A stretch of DNA of 64,000 bases from the NCBI RefSeq assembly GCF_000720115.1, contig NZ_JOIR01000004.1, forward strand, positions 221,620 through 285,619. The letters run 5' to 3'. The position numbers and the translations under genes are program-made. This DNA is from Streptomyces sp. NRRL F-2580. Its GTDB lineage: Bacteria > Actinomycetota > Actinomycetes > Streptomycetales > Streptomycetaceae. The notes below the pieces were generated by a model, which was given only the letters and a program-made list of their open reading frames with translations, was not told the origin of the DNA and made no database searches. The first letter of the stretch is position 1; each line of letters opens with the position of its first letter. Shown in pieces: positions 18,235-28,323 of this stretch.

Positions 18235-18272
18235 TGTCATCACCCGCGATGACATTTGTCAGGGGGTGTCAT
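18235..18272 (-). promoter_or_regulatory. Candidate response-regulator binding array upstream of the ABC/TCS operon
   Basis: Within 38 bp: TGTCAT-N8-ATGACA (18235-18254), overlapping TGACATTTGTCA (18250-18261), and a further GTGTCAT at 18267. Repeated GTCAT/ATGAC half-sites immediately upstream of an operon encoding a NarL-type regulator suggest an autoregulatory site. No experimental support is available. Confidence 0.5.
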
Positions 18273-18340
18273 CCCACGCTTACGCCCGCGCCCGTGCGGG
18301 ACGGAGAGGAGAAAGGGAGGGAATGCGAAGAAGGTACGAA

Positions 18341-18371
18341 GAAGGCCCCGATCGCAATGATCGGGGCCTTC
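18341..18371. terminator. Hairpin terminator near tRNA-Gly copy 2
   Basis: GAAGGCCCCGATC-GCAAT-GATCGGGGCCTTC, 10 bp beyond the 3' end of the minus-strand tRNA-Gly. Confidence 0.8.
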
Positions 18372-18380
18372 GTCATACAG

Positions 18381-18453
<73 letters not shown>

Positions 18454-18525
18454 AAGCAGTGCTCCGCCGGGGCGGTGCGTGCATCACTCTACCCGATCCA
18501 CCGTGGTGGTCGGAAAGTCATGCAG

Positions 18526-18597
18526 AGCGGGTGACAGGAATCGCACACTGCGCCTTCCCTCTGGAAGAGGGATGTTCTGCTACTGAACTACACCCGC
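18526..18597 (-). tRNA. tRNA-Gly(TCC), structurally atypical
   Basis: Acceptor GCGGGTG/CACCCGC, D-stem GTTC/GAAC and anticodon stem TCCCT/AGGGA with loop CTTCCAG (TCC) all fold. The D-loop AGTAGCA lacks the conserved GG (G18-G19), and the T-arm is non-canonical: with the usual 7-nt loop TGCGATT the stem CAGTG/CCTGT barely pairs, while shifting by one gives GCAG/CTGT with a mismatch and an 8-nt loop. U discriminator, no encoded CCA. It could be a specialised (for example non-ribosomal) tRNA-Gly, a divergent functional isoacceptor, or a decaying gene. Confidence 0.75.
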
Positions 18598-18685
18598 ACG
18601 ACCTCGGAGGCTCTGACCTGCGGCCTGGCCCCTTGGCGTGATCCACACACTAGCCGACGGATGGGGGTGGATGGCAAATCGACCC

Positions 18686-19003
18686 TCAGTGCGCCGCGTT
18701 GTAGGCCTCGTAGATCTTCTTCGGGATGCGGCCGCGCGGGGGCACCTCGTACTGGTTGGACCGGGCCCAGGCCCGGACGACCGCCGGGTCGGGGGCGACG
18801 GAGGTGTGCTTGAAGGCCTTCCCCGAGCGCGACCGGCGCCGGCCGGCGGCGACGAAGGGGGCCAGGCCCTTCCGCAGTTTCTTTGCGTTGGCCACATTGA
18901 GGTCGATCTCGTACGACTTACCGTCCAGAGCGAACACGACCGTTTCCGCCGCTTCTCCGCCATCGATGTCGTCGGAGAGCGTGACTACTACGCGCTGCGC
19001 CAC
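18686..19003 (-). CDS. lsr2: Lsr2-family nucleoid-associated protein
   Basis: 105 aa from the GTG at 19003 (AQRVVVTLSDDIDGG), with AAGGGA about 9 nt upstream. The N-terminal beta/helix dimerisation domain (residues 1-55) is followed by a basic linker (RRRSRSG) and the C-terminal DNA-binding domain, with the AT-minor-groove motif PPRGRIPKKI. Lsr2 proteins are H-NS-like silencers of AT-rich DNA; Streptomyces typically have two, and this copy resembles the one beside the pur genes (LsrL). It is divergent from purS. Confidence 0.93.
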   Translation of the reverse strand: MAQRVVVTLSDDIDGGEAAETVVFALDGKSYEIDLNVANAKKLRKGLAPFVAAGRRRSRSGKAFKHTSVAPDPAVVRAWARSNQYEVPPRGRIPKKIYEAYNAAH

Positions 19004-19353
19004 GGATATCGGTCCCTTCGTGCGACGCCGCCACCTGCTGACGTGGGCGATGTCGCCTGTGTGGATGTTTCGGGGCAATGCATCATTCATCCCCCGTTGC
19101 GAAGCGGCAAAAGTCACTCGCCCGGAGTGATTCCTTTGTACCTTGATTCCCATTGCATTGCGAAGCCCAGTTAATTCTCTCCGCGTGTCCCGCCGCAATG
19201 CCGGGTACGCGGTTTTCCGGCGGATTTTGCGAAGCGTTGGTGAAGCCCAAACGGCCCGGTGATCGCGCCCTTCGGATATCTACCCGCGTAGAAATTTTGG
19301 CCGGGTACGCTGATGGAACCGCCTTCGCACCAACCACCACACGGGAGTGCCCG
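19004..19353. other. Divergent intergenic region lsr2 / purS
   Basis: 350 bp with lower GC than its surroundings (for example AAATTTTGG around 19290). It must carry the promoters of both lsr2 and purSQL. A TACGCT box near 19307 is a weak -10 candidate for purS. No ORF with plausible codon use, no riboswitch and no clear dyad was seen. Confidence 0.6.
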
Positions 19354-19599
19354 ATGGCACGCGTCGTAGTCGACGTCATGCTCAAGCCGGAGATCCTCGA
19401 CCCCCAGGGCCAGGCGGTGCAGCGTGCACTGCCGCGCCTGGGCTTCGAAGGGATCGCCGACGTCCGCCAGGGGAAGCGCTTCGAACTGGAAGTGGAGGGA
19501 CCGGTCGACCAGGCCGCCCTCGACCGCATCCACAAGATGGCCGAAACGTTCCTCGCCAACACCGTCATCGAAGACTTCACCGTGAAGGTCGAGGCCTGA
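19354..19599 (+). CDS. purS: Phosphoribosylformylglycinamidine synthase subunit PurS
   Basis: 81 aa: [20 protein letters not shown] and the C-terminal [12 protein letters not shown] are canonical PurS. It is the small subunit of the three-part FGAM synthase (PurS-PurQ-PurL). It is first in the purSQL operon, 2 nt before purQ, with ACGGGAG as Shine-Dalgarno. Confidence 0.97.
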   Translation: MARVVVDVMLKPEILDPQGQAVQRALPRLGFEGIADVRQGKRFELEVEGPVDQAALDRIHKMAETFLANTVIEDFTVKVEA

Positions 19600-19601
19600 C
19601 G

Positions 19602-20278
19602 GTGACCACTCGCATCGGAGTCGTCACGTTCCCCGGAACGCTAGACGACCGTGACTCGCTGCGCGCCGTCCGCCTCGCCGGGGCCGAGCCCGTCTCGCTG
19701 TGGCACCGCGACAAGGACCTGCACCAGGTCGACGCGGTCGTCCTCGCGGGCGGTTTCTCCTACGGGGACTACCTGCGCGCCGGGGCCATCTCCCGCTTCT
19801 CGCCGGTGATGGAGACCATCATCGAGCAGGCCAAGGGCGGCATGCCGGTCCTCGGCATCTGCAACGGCTTCCAGGTCCTCACCGAGGCCCACCTGCTGCC
19901 GGGGGCGATGCTCCGGAACAACCACCTGCACTTCATCTGCCGCGACCAGAAGCTGCGGGTGGAGAACGCGGAGAGCGCGTGGACCGGCGACTACACCGCC
20001 GGCCAGGAGATCTCCGTACCGCTCAAGAACATGGACGGCCGCTACGTCGCCGACGAGCGCGTGCTCGACGAGCTGGAGGCCGAAGGCCGAGTGGCCTTCC
20101 GGTACGTCGACGTCAACCCGAACGGTTCGCTGCGCGACATCGCCGGCATCACCAACGCCGCGGGCAACGTCGTCGGCCTCATGCCGCACCCCGAGCACGC
20201 GGTCGAGCCGCTGATCGGGACCGGTCTCACCGACGGCCTCCCGTTCTTCACCTCGGTCCTGAAGAAGCTGGTCAGCGC

Positions 20279-20282
<4 letters not shown>
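19602..20282 (+). CDS. purQ: Phosphoribosylformylglycinamidine synthase, glutaminase subunit PurQ
   Basis: 226 aa from a GTG. It is a class I glutamine amidotransferase: nucleophile Cys in [11 protein letters not shown] and His in MPHPEHAVE. It supplies ammonia to PurL. Its stop overlaps the purL start by 4 bp (ATGA). Confidence 0.97.
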
Positions 20283-22528
<2,246 letters not shown>

Positions 22529-22544
22529 TCCCGCCGCAGCTCGT

Positions 22545-22578
22545 ACGAGGCCCCGCCCACCCCCGTGGGCGGGGCCTC
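22545..22578 (+). terminator. Terminator of purSQL
   Basis: CGAGGCCCCGCCCAC-CCCC-GTGGGCGGGGCCTCG, 17 nt after the purL stop. Confidence 0.85.
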
Positions 22579-22629
22579 GGCGTTGTCCCCGCCGCGCGGT
22601 GCGGCCGCACGGAGCCGGGGCCGCCCGGA

Positions 22630-22635
22630 TAGGGT
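22630..22635 (+). promoter_or_regulatory. Leaderless -10 box
   Basis: TAGGGT ends 6 nt before the ATG at 22642; no Shine-Dalgarno is present. Confidence 0.5.
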
Positions 22636-22641
22636 CACCGC

Positions 22642-23433
22642 ATGCCGCCCGCCAGGAAGAAGCAGCGCACCTTCGACCCCGCCAGGATCCGCACGGCCGT
22701 CACCGCGCAGTTCGCGCATGTCGGCAAGGCCGTGGGGGAGTTGGGACCCGAGCAGCTGGCACGGCCCAGCGGGCTCGGGGACTGGACCGTCGCCGACCTC
22801 GCCGCGCACATCGCCTGGATCGCGGACTCCCTGGCCGCCGGCCTCGCCCGGCCGCCCGCCGCCCTCGCCGAACTGTCCGCCGTCGAATGGCCCTTCGCCA
22901 CCGCGTCCCTCGCCGGGAAGATCTCCGAAGCGGCCCGGGAGACCCTCGCCGGCGCCCCGCTGCCCGAGCTGTACGAGCGGGCGGGCGCCCGCATGGCCGA
23001 GGCGCTCGCGGCGAACCCGGACGCCCGCGTGCTGGACCTGTGGATCGGGGACATGACCCTGGCCGACTTCCTGGTCACCCGGACCGTCGAGCTGGTGGTC
23101 CACACCGACGACCTGAACCGGGCCGCCGGACTGGACATCCCGATCGAGCGGCAGGCGCTGGCCGCCTGCACCCGGCTGCTCGCCGACGCCCTCGCGCTCA
23201 AGGCCCCAGGCGGCGCGGTCGAGGTACGGATCCCGCCCTTCGCGGTGGTGCAGTGCGTCGAGGGGCCGCGCCATACCCGCGGCACCCCGCCGAACGTGGT
23301 GGAGACCGACCCGCTCACCTGGATCCGGCTCGCGACCGGCCGTACGGGATGGGCCGAGGCACTCGACGGGGCGCGGGTCAGCGCCGGCGGCGAGCGGGCC
23401 GATCTGTCCGCGCTGCTCCCGCTGATGAGCTGA
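22642..23433 (+). CDS. Maleylpyruvate isomerase/mycothiol-dependent DinB-like family protein with sterol-carrier-like C-terminus
   Basis: 263 aa. The N-terminal four-helix DinB/MDMPI-like part (LGDWTVADLAAHIAWIADSLAAG; LVVHTDDLNRAAG) carries the His/His metal-site pattern of the mycothiol-dependent enzyme family. The C-terminal part (TDPLTWIRLATGRTGWAEAL) is SCP2-like. The reaction is unknown. It is probably expressed from a leaderless mRNA. Confidence 0.8.
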   Translation: MPPARKKQRTFDPARIRTAVTAQFAHVGKAVGELGPEQLARPSGLGDWTVADLAAHIAWIADSLAAGLARPPAALAELSAVEWPFATASLAGKISEAARETLAGAPLPELYERAGARMAEALAANPDARVLDLWIGDMTLADFLVTRTVELVVHTDDLNRAAGLDIPIERQALAACTRLLADALALKAPGGAVEVRIPPFAVVQCVEGPRHTRGTPPNVVETDPLTWIRLATGRTGWAEALDGARVSAGGERADLSALLPLMS

Positions 23434-23479
23434 GCGCGGCCAGACGGAACCGACCCGGCGCCCCGTCCGTCCCAGGGGC

Positions 23480-24292
23480 ATGCGTACCTTCCGGCACGTC
23501 CACGGCCCCGCGGGCCCGGCCCTCGTACTCGCACTCGCCCTCGGTCTGGCCGGCTGCGACCAGACCGCGGAGAGCGGGAGCGCCCCGCTGCCCGCCGTCG
23601 TGGGCTCCTGGGCCGTCGAGTCCCTGACCACCGGCGGCCGCACCCTGCACGCCCCCGAGTCCGCCCGCGTCGACATCGCGCAGGACACGGCCAAGGGCAG
23701 CTACGGCTGCAACGGTTTCCGGGCGGCGGTCGTCCTCGACGGCACCTCCGCCCTGACCGTCACCCCCGGCATGTCGACCACCCTGGCCTGCCCGGACATG
23801 GAATTCGAGACGGCCTTCGCCAAGCTGTTCTCGGGCCGGCTGACGATCGACCGGGGGCCCGATCGGCTCACCCTGAAGACCGCCGACGGGAGCACCATCG
23901 CCATGACCTCGCAGCCCCGTGACCCGGACGCCCCGCTCATCGTCACCGACTGGACCGTCGACTCGCTGATCAGCGGGGAGACCGTGTCCTCCGTACCCGC
24001 CGAGGCCGCCGGCAAGGCCCGGTTCGCCATCGCCGCGGACGGCACCGCGGGCGGCACCCTCGGCTGCAACCGGTTCAGCGCCAAGGCGACCGTGGACGGC
24101 CCCACGGTCACCTTCGGCCCGCTCACCACGACCCGGATGGCCTGCGAGGGCCCGGCGGGCGAGGTCGAGCGGACGCTGACCGCGCTGTTCGGCAGCGGCC
24201 CGCTCACCACGAAGATCGACGGCCGGACCCTCACCCTCACCGCCCCGGACGGCACGGGCCTGACCGCCAAGGCCTCCTCCGCCGCCGAGTGA
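23480..24292 (+). CDS. META-domain (HslJ-like) secreted lipoprotein, two repeats
   Basis: 270 aa. The signal peptide ends in the lipobox LAGC (residue about 24). Two HslJ/META domains (residues 33-145 and 150-265) each show the WxVxSL ... GCNxF ... ACP/ACE pattern: SYGCNGFRAA with TLACPDME, and LGCNRFSAK with RMACEG. It is membrane-anchored outside the cell; the role is unknown, and in E. coli HslJ relates to novobiocin and heat stress. Confidence 0.88.
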   Translation: MRTFRHVHGPAGPALVLALALGLAGCDQTAESGSAPLPAVVGSWAVESLTTGGRTLHAPESARVDIAQDTAKGSYGCNGFRAAVVLDGTSALTVTPGMSTTLACPDMEFETAFAKLFSGRLTIDRGPDRLTLKTADGSTIAMTSQPRDPDAPLIVTDWTVDSLISGETVSSVPAEAAGKARFAIAADGTAGGTLGCNRFSAKATVDGPTVTFGPLTTTRMACEGPAGEVERTLTALFGSGPLTTKIDGRTLTLTAPDGTGLTAKASSAAE

Positions 24293-24293
24293 C

Positions 24294-24887
24294 TCAGACG
24301 TGCGCCGTGCCGCCGTCCTTCGCCATCGCGGCGGCGATGGTGCGCGCGGATGCTGCCCACACCTCGTCCGGGAGCTTCGGCAGCACGTCGTCCCACAGGG
24401 GCAGGCACGTCCCGCGCATCTGCACCATCCCCTCGGGTCGGGCGATCAGGAACACGTGCAGATGGGCTCCGCCGTCCCCCCACTTGTTCACGTGCACACG
24501 GGCGATCCCGCCCAGGGTGCGGATCGCACGTTCCACCCGCTGGAGCATCCCGCCGAGCTCGGCCGCTCGCTCGGCCGGCAGGTCCAGCAGGTCGTGGTGG
24601 CCGCGCGGCAACAGCAGCACCATGGCCGGCAGCGCCCCGTGCTCGCCGTGCAGCCGCCAGTGCTCGTCCGTCCAGAGGAACTCCGAGTCGGGGCGGGTGC
24701 AGGAGGCGCAGGAGTCCGGCCCGGCCTCGCCTCTGCGGGGCGGTTCGGGCAGTACCGGCTCCTCCAGCACCTTGATACGGAGGTCCCCCTCGTAAGGGAA
24801 GATCTCCCAGAGCGGGATGCCGTCGGCGGGGAAGGGTATCCGCTCGCCGATCGGCAACCGGCGTACGTACTCACTGGGTTCGGTCAT
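24294..24887 (-). CDS. HIT-like protein with incomplete histidine triad
   Basis: 197 aa from the ATG at 24887. The segment NKWGDGGAHLHVFLIARP aligns with the HIT active site, but the usual HxHxHxx (or HxHxQ) reads HLHVF, so the third position is Phe. Cysteines CASCTRPD (residues about 60) could bind a metal. HIT proteins hydrolyse or transfer nucleotides. The first two His remain, so activity is possible but not assured. It is convergent with the META lipoprotein, with stops 1-2 nt apart. Confidence 0.8.
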   Translation of the reverse strand: MTEPSEYVRRLPIGERIPFPADGIPLWEIFPYEGDLRIKVLEEPVLPEPPRRGEAGPDSCASCTRPDSEFLWTDEHWRLHGEHGALPAMVLLLPRGHHDLLDLPAERAAELGGMLQRVERAIRTLGGIARVHVNKWGDGGAHLHVFLIARPEGMVQMRGTCLPLWDDVLPKLPDEVWAASARTIAAAMAKDGGTAHV

Positions 24888-24906
24888 GAAGCGATCATGG
24901 CAAGGC

Positions 24907-26340
24907 TCAGCCCGGGTAGGGGAGCAGCCCGGCGTCCACGCGTTCCCAGGCCGACCGCAGCTGTGCCAGGCGGGCCCGTTCCACGGCGGCCCTGTCGGCC
25001 TGCTCGCGGACGTCACCGGCCAGGTTGAACAGCTGGTCCTTGCCCGCCTTGCCGCGGTAGTACTTCCAGTCGCCGCGGCGCAGCGCCCGCTCCCCCCGCA
25101 CCCGCCAGAACAGGTCCCGCTCGGCGACCTTCTCGCCGCGCAGCAGGTAGCCGGCCAGGCTCACCCCGTCCAGCGGGTAGGCCGGGTGCGGGCGGGCCCC
25201 GGCGAGCTCCAGCAGGGTCGCGGTCCAGTCGGGGCTGAACACGGGAACGTGGCTGACCTGGCCGCCGTCCAGGCGGGCGGGCCAGCGCGCGATGTTCGGC
25301 ACCCGGATCCCGCCCTCCTGCAGGGAGGCTTTGTTGCCGGACAGCGGCCAGTTGTACGAGAAGCGCTCGCCGCCGTTGTCGCTGGAGAAGACGACCAGGG
25401 TGTCCTCCTCCTGGCCGGAGCGCTTCAGCGCCTTCAGCACCTCGCCGACCGAGCGGTCGAGGTCCTCGACCATCTCCTTGTACTTCTCGACGGAGCCCCC
25501 GTCCTGGTGCCACAGGGCGCGGCCGTCGCCCGCCTTGATCCGCCGGACGATCTCGGCGCTCTCCTCGGTGTCCCCGTCGGCGATCCACGGCCAGTGCGGG
25601 GTGGTGAAGTTGAGGTTCAGCAGCCACGGCTTGCCGTGGTGGTCGCGGGAGACGTACTCGCTCGCCCGCTCCGTGATGATCCGCGTGTAGTACCGCAGGT
25701 CCTTGTACTCGGCGTCGCCCTCGTAGAGGTCGTACTCGCCGGCCAGACCCAGCTTGGAGTAGTACTCCAGGGCCCCGCCGAAGTTGCCGAAGAACTCGTC
25801 CCAGCCGGACCGGGTCGGGCTGTAGTCGGGCAGGTAGCCCGCGTGCCACTTGCCGATCAGCGCGGTGGCGTAGCCGGCCCCCTTCAGCAGCGAGGCCAGC
25901 GTCGGGTGCGTGGGGTCGAGGCCCACCGACTTGTCCGCGATCGGCTCGGCCAGCCCGCCCTTGGTACGGCCCGGGTAGCGCCCGGTGTACAGGCTGAACC
26001 GGGTCGGCGAGCAGGTCGCGGAGCCCGAGTAGGCGTCGGTGAAGCGGACGCCCTGGCGGGCCAGCCGGTCGAGGTTCGGGGTCTTGATGTGCGGGGAGCC
26101 GTACGCGGAGAGGTCGGCCCAGCCCAGGTCGTCCCCCAGGACGAACAGGATGTTGGGCCTGCGGGCACGCCGGCCGAGGTCGGCCCGGAACTCCCGTTCC
26201 CGGGGGCCCGCGGCCGGGGCGTCGGCGGCCTCCGCGGCCTCGGCGGGGGCGGCGCCCAGCCCCACGGCGGCGCCCGCCGCGCTCACGCCCACGGCGCCTC
26301 CGAAGGCACGACGGGACAGCTTGTTCTCGTACGAAGACAC
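24907..26340 (-). CDS. TAT-exported sulfatase (arylsulfatase A family)
   Basis: 477 aa from a GTG with TTGGAG 5 nt upstream. The twin-arginine signal LSRRAFGGAVGVSAAGAA ends near AEA. The formylglycine motif C-S-P-T-R occurs in ATCSPTRFSLYTGRYPG (about residue 110), and metal ligands are seen in VLGDDLGWADLS and SSDNGGERFSY. It hydrolyses sulfate esters outside the cell; a formylglycine-generating enzyme must be encoded elsewhere. A short ORF resembling sulfur-metabolism leader peptides lies 117 bp upstream on the same strand, so the gene is probably regulated by sulfur or cysteine status. Confidence 0.93.
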   Translation of the reverse strand: MSSYENKLSRRAFGGAVGVSAAGAAVGLGAAPAEAAEAADAPAAGPREREFRADLGRRARRPNILFVLGDDLGWADLSAYGSPHIKTPNLDRLARQGVRFTDAYSGSATCSPTRFSLYTGRYPGRTKGGLAEPIADKSVGLDPTHPTLASLLKGAGYATALIGKWHAGYLPDYSPTRSGWDEFFGNFGGALEYYSKLGLAGEYDLYEGDAEYKDLRYYTRIITERASEYVSRDHHGKPWLLNLNFTTPHWPWIADGDTEESAEIVRRIKAGDGRALWHQDGGSVEKYKEMVEDLDRSVGEVLKALKRSGQEEDTLVVFSSDNGGERFSYNWPLSGNKASLQEGGIRVPNIARWPARLDGGQVSHVPVFSPDWTATLLELAGARPHPAYPLDGVSLAGYLLRGEKVAERDLFWRVRGERALRRGDWKYYRGKAGKDQLFNLAGDVREQADRAAVERARLAQLRSAWERVDAGLLPYPG

Positions 26341-26456
26341 AGGTACTCCAAGGCACGGTCCGCCGGCCGGCTCCGGGCGGGGCGCGGGACGGCGCGCGGC
26401 ACGGCGGAGCAGGGCGGGGCGGAGCGGAAATGAGAAGAGGAGGAGACGAGTTGCGG

Positions 26457-26552
26457 CTACGCGGAACAGCGACAGATGGCGCTCGCGACACGGACCAGGT
26501 CCACGTGCCGGCGCTCGACGAGGGTGACGGTGCGGTCACCGAGAGGCTGCAT
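26457..26552 (-). CDS. Putative regulatory leader peptide of the sulfatase gene
   Basis: 31 aa from the ATG at 26552. The second half, VERRHVDLVRVASAICRC, matches (from memory) the short actinobacterial leader peptides with a RRHVDLxRVxSAxC core found ahead of sulfate, sulfonate and cysteine genes and thought to act by cis-regulatory attenuation. It has two Cys codons (both TGT) near its end. Beyond its stop, the sulfatase leader contains CTCCTCCTC, which is anti-Shine-Dalgarno-like. It was chosen because conservation of the motif is unlikely by chance; the start codon is less certain (no strong Shine-Dalgarno). Confidence 0.7.
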   Translation of the reverse strand: MQPLGDRTVTLVERRHVDLVRVASAICRCSA

Positions 26553-26687
26553 GGACCGAGAGCCTGTACGAATGCCTTCGTGCATGTCAACAAGGTGATC
26601 CGAATACCGAGACGGAGGCGTCCGGTCACCCTCTGTGCTGTGACATTTCCCGGCCGTCCCCAATTCGGACCAGTGGTCGATCTCGCC

Positions 26688-26693
26688 TACACT
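26688..26693 (+). promoter_or_regulatory. Leaderless -10 box of purF
   Basis: TACACT ends 7 nt before the purF GTG; TTCGGA 18 nt upstream is a possible -35. Confidence 0.55.
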
Positions 26694-26700
26694 CGGAAGC

Positions 26701-28218
26701 GTGCCTCGTGGTGATGGACGACTCAACCACGACCTGCTCCCCGGCGAAAAGGGCCCCCAGGACGCTTGCGGCGTCTTCGGTGTCTGGGCTCCGGGTGAAG
26801 AGGTCGCCAAGCTCACCTACTTCGGACTGTATGCACTGCAGCACCGCGGACAAGAGTCCGCGGGAATCGCTGTGAGCAACGGTTCCCAGATCCTCGTCTT
26901 CAAGGACATGGGCCTCGTTTCCCAAGTCTTCGACGAAACCTCTCTCGGCTCGCTCCAAGGTCATATCGCGGTCGGTCACGCCCGCTATTCGACCACCGGG
27001 GCCTCCGTCTGGGAGAACGCGCAGCCCACTTTCCGCGCGACCGCCCACGGCTCGATCGCCCTGGGTCACAACGGCAACCTGGTGAACACCGCCGAGCTCG
27101 CCGAGATGGTCGCCGACCTCCCCCGTCAGGACGGGCGTGCCACCCAGGTGGCCGCCACCAATGACACCGACCTGGTCACCGCCCTGCTCGCGGGGCAGAC
27201 CGACGAGGACGGCAAGCCCCTGACGATCGAGGAGTCGGCCACCAAGGTTCTCCCGAAGGTCAAGGGCGCCTTCTCCCTCGTCTTCATGGACGAGGGGACG
27301 CTCTACACCGCCCGTGACCCGCAGGGCATCCGCCCGCTGGTCCTCGGCCGCCTGGAGCGCGGCTGGGTGGTCGCGAGCGAGACCGCCGCCCTCGACATCT
27401 GCGGCGCCAGCTTCGTCCGCGAGGTCGAGCCGGGCGAGCTCATCGCGATCGACGAGAACGGCCTGCGCACCTCCCGATTCGCGGAAGCGAAGCCCAAGGG
27501 CTGTGTCTTCGAGTACGTCTACCTGGCGCGCCCGGACACCGACATCGCCGGCCGGAACGTCTACCTCTCGCGTGTCGAGATGGGCCGGCGCCTGGCCAAG
27601 GAAGCCCCGGTCGACGCCGACCTGGTGATAGCGACGCCGGAGTCCGGTACGCCGGCCGCCGTCGGATACGCCGAGGCCAGCGGGATCCCGTACGGCGTCG
27701 GCCTGGTCAAGAACGCCTACGTGGGCCGGACCTTCATCCAGCCCTCGCAGACGATCCGCCAGCTCGGCATCCGCCTGAAGCTCAACCCGCTCAAGGAAGT
27801 CATCCGCGGCAAGCGCCTCGTGGTCGTCGACGACTCGATCGTCCGCGGCAACACCCAGCGCGCTCTCGTCAAGATGCTCCGCGAGGCCGGCGCGGCGGAG
27901 GTCCACATCCGGATCTCCTCGCCGCCGGTGAAGTGGCCGTGCTTCTTCGGCATCGACTTCGCCACGCGGGCCGAGCTGATCGCCAACGGCATGACGGTCG
28001 ACGAGATCGCCACGTCGCTGGGCGCGGACTCCCTCTCCTACATCTCGCTCGACGCGATGATCGAGGCGACCACCATCCAGAAGCCCAACCTCTGCCGTGC
28101 CTGCTTCGACGGCGAGTACCCGATGGACCTGCCCGACCCGCAGCTCCTGGGCAAGCAGCTCCTGGAGACCGAGCTCGCGGGCGGCACCGACGCCGCCGAC
28201 GCGCTCCGCCGTCCGTAG
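26701..28218 (+). CDS. purF: Amidophosphoribosyltransferase
   Basis: 505 aa from a GTG. It carries out the first committed step of purine synthesis (PRPP + Gln). An N-terminal propeptide of 22 residues precedes the nucleophile Cys23 (DACGVFGVW), as in the B. subtilis-type enzyme. Candidate 4Fe-4S ligands are Cys268 (PKGCVFE), Cys414 (WPCFFG) and Cys465/Cys468 (LCRACF). The PRPP motif VVVDDSIVRGNT is intact. It lies about 100 bp upstream of purM and is probably co-transcribed with it. Confidence 0.98.
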   Translation: MPRGDGRLNHDLLPGEKGPQDACGVFGVWAPGEEVAKLTYFGLYALQHRGQESAGIAVSNGSQILVFKDMGLVSQVFDETSLGSLQGHIAVGHARYSTTGASVWENAQPTFRATAHGSIALGHNGNLVNTAELAEMVADLPRQDGRATQVAATNDTDLVTALLAGQTDEDGKPLTIEESATKVLPKVKGAFSLVFMDEGTLYTARDPQGIRPLVLGRLERGWVVASETAALDICGASFVREVEPGELIAIDENGLRTSRFAEAKPKGCVFEYVYLARPDTDIAGRNVYLSRVEMGRRLAKEAPVDADLVIATPESGTPAAVGYAEASGIPYGVGLVKNAYVGRTFIQPSQTIRQLGIRLKLNPLKEVIRGKRLVVVDDSIVRGNTQRALVKMLREAGAAEVHIRISSPPVKWPCFFGIDFATRAELIANGMTVDEIATSLGADSLSYISLDAMIEATTIQKPNLCRACFDGEYPMDLPDPQLLGKQLLETELAGGTDAADALRRP

Positions 28219-28323
28219 GCGATTCTCGGTTCGCCCTGCTCAACCTGCGCTGGGCCCTCTCTTTGAGGCTTCTCCGGGGGCCCAGCACCACACGCAGTAA
28301 CGACACGAAAGCTCTCTCCTGTC

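Noticed and set aside
18686..19198. Extended 170-aa form of the Lsr2 gene
   Set aside because: Residues upstream of the GTG at 19003 are not Lsr2-like; the 105-aa form matches family length and has a Shine-Dalgarno.
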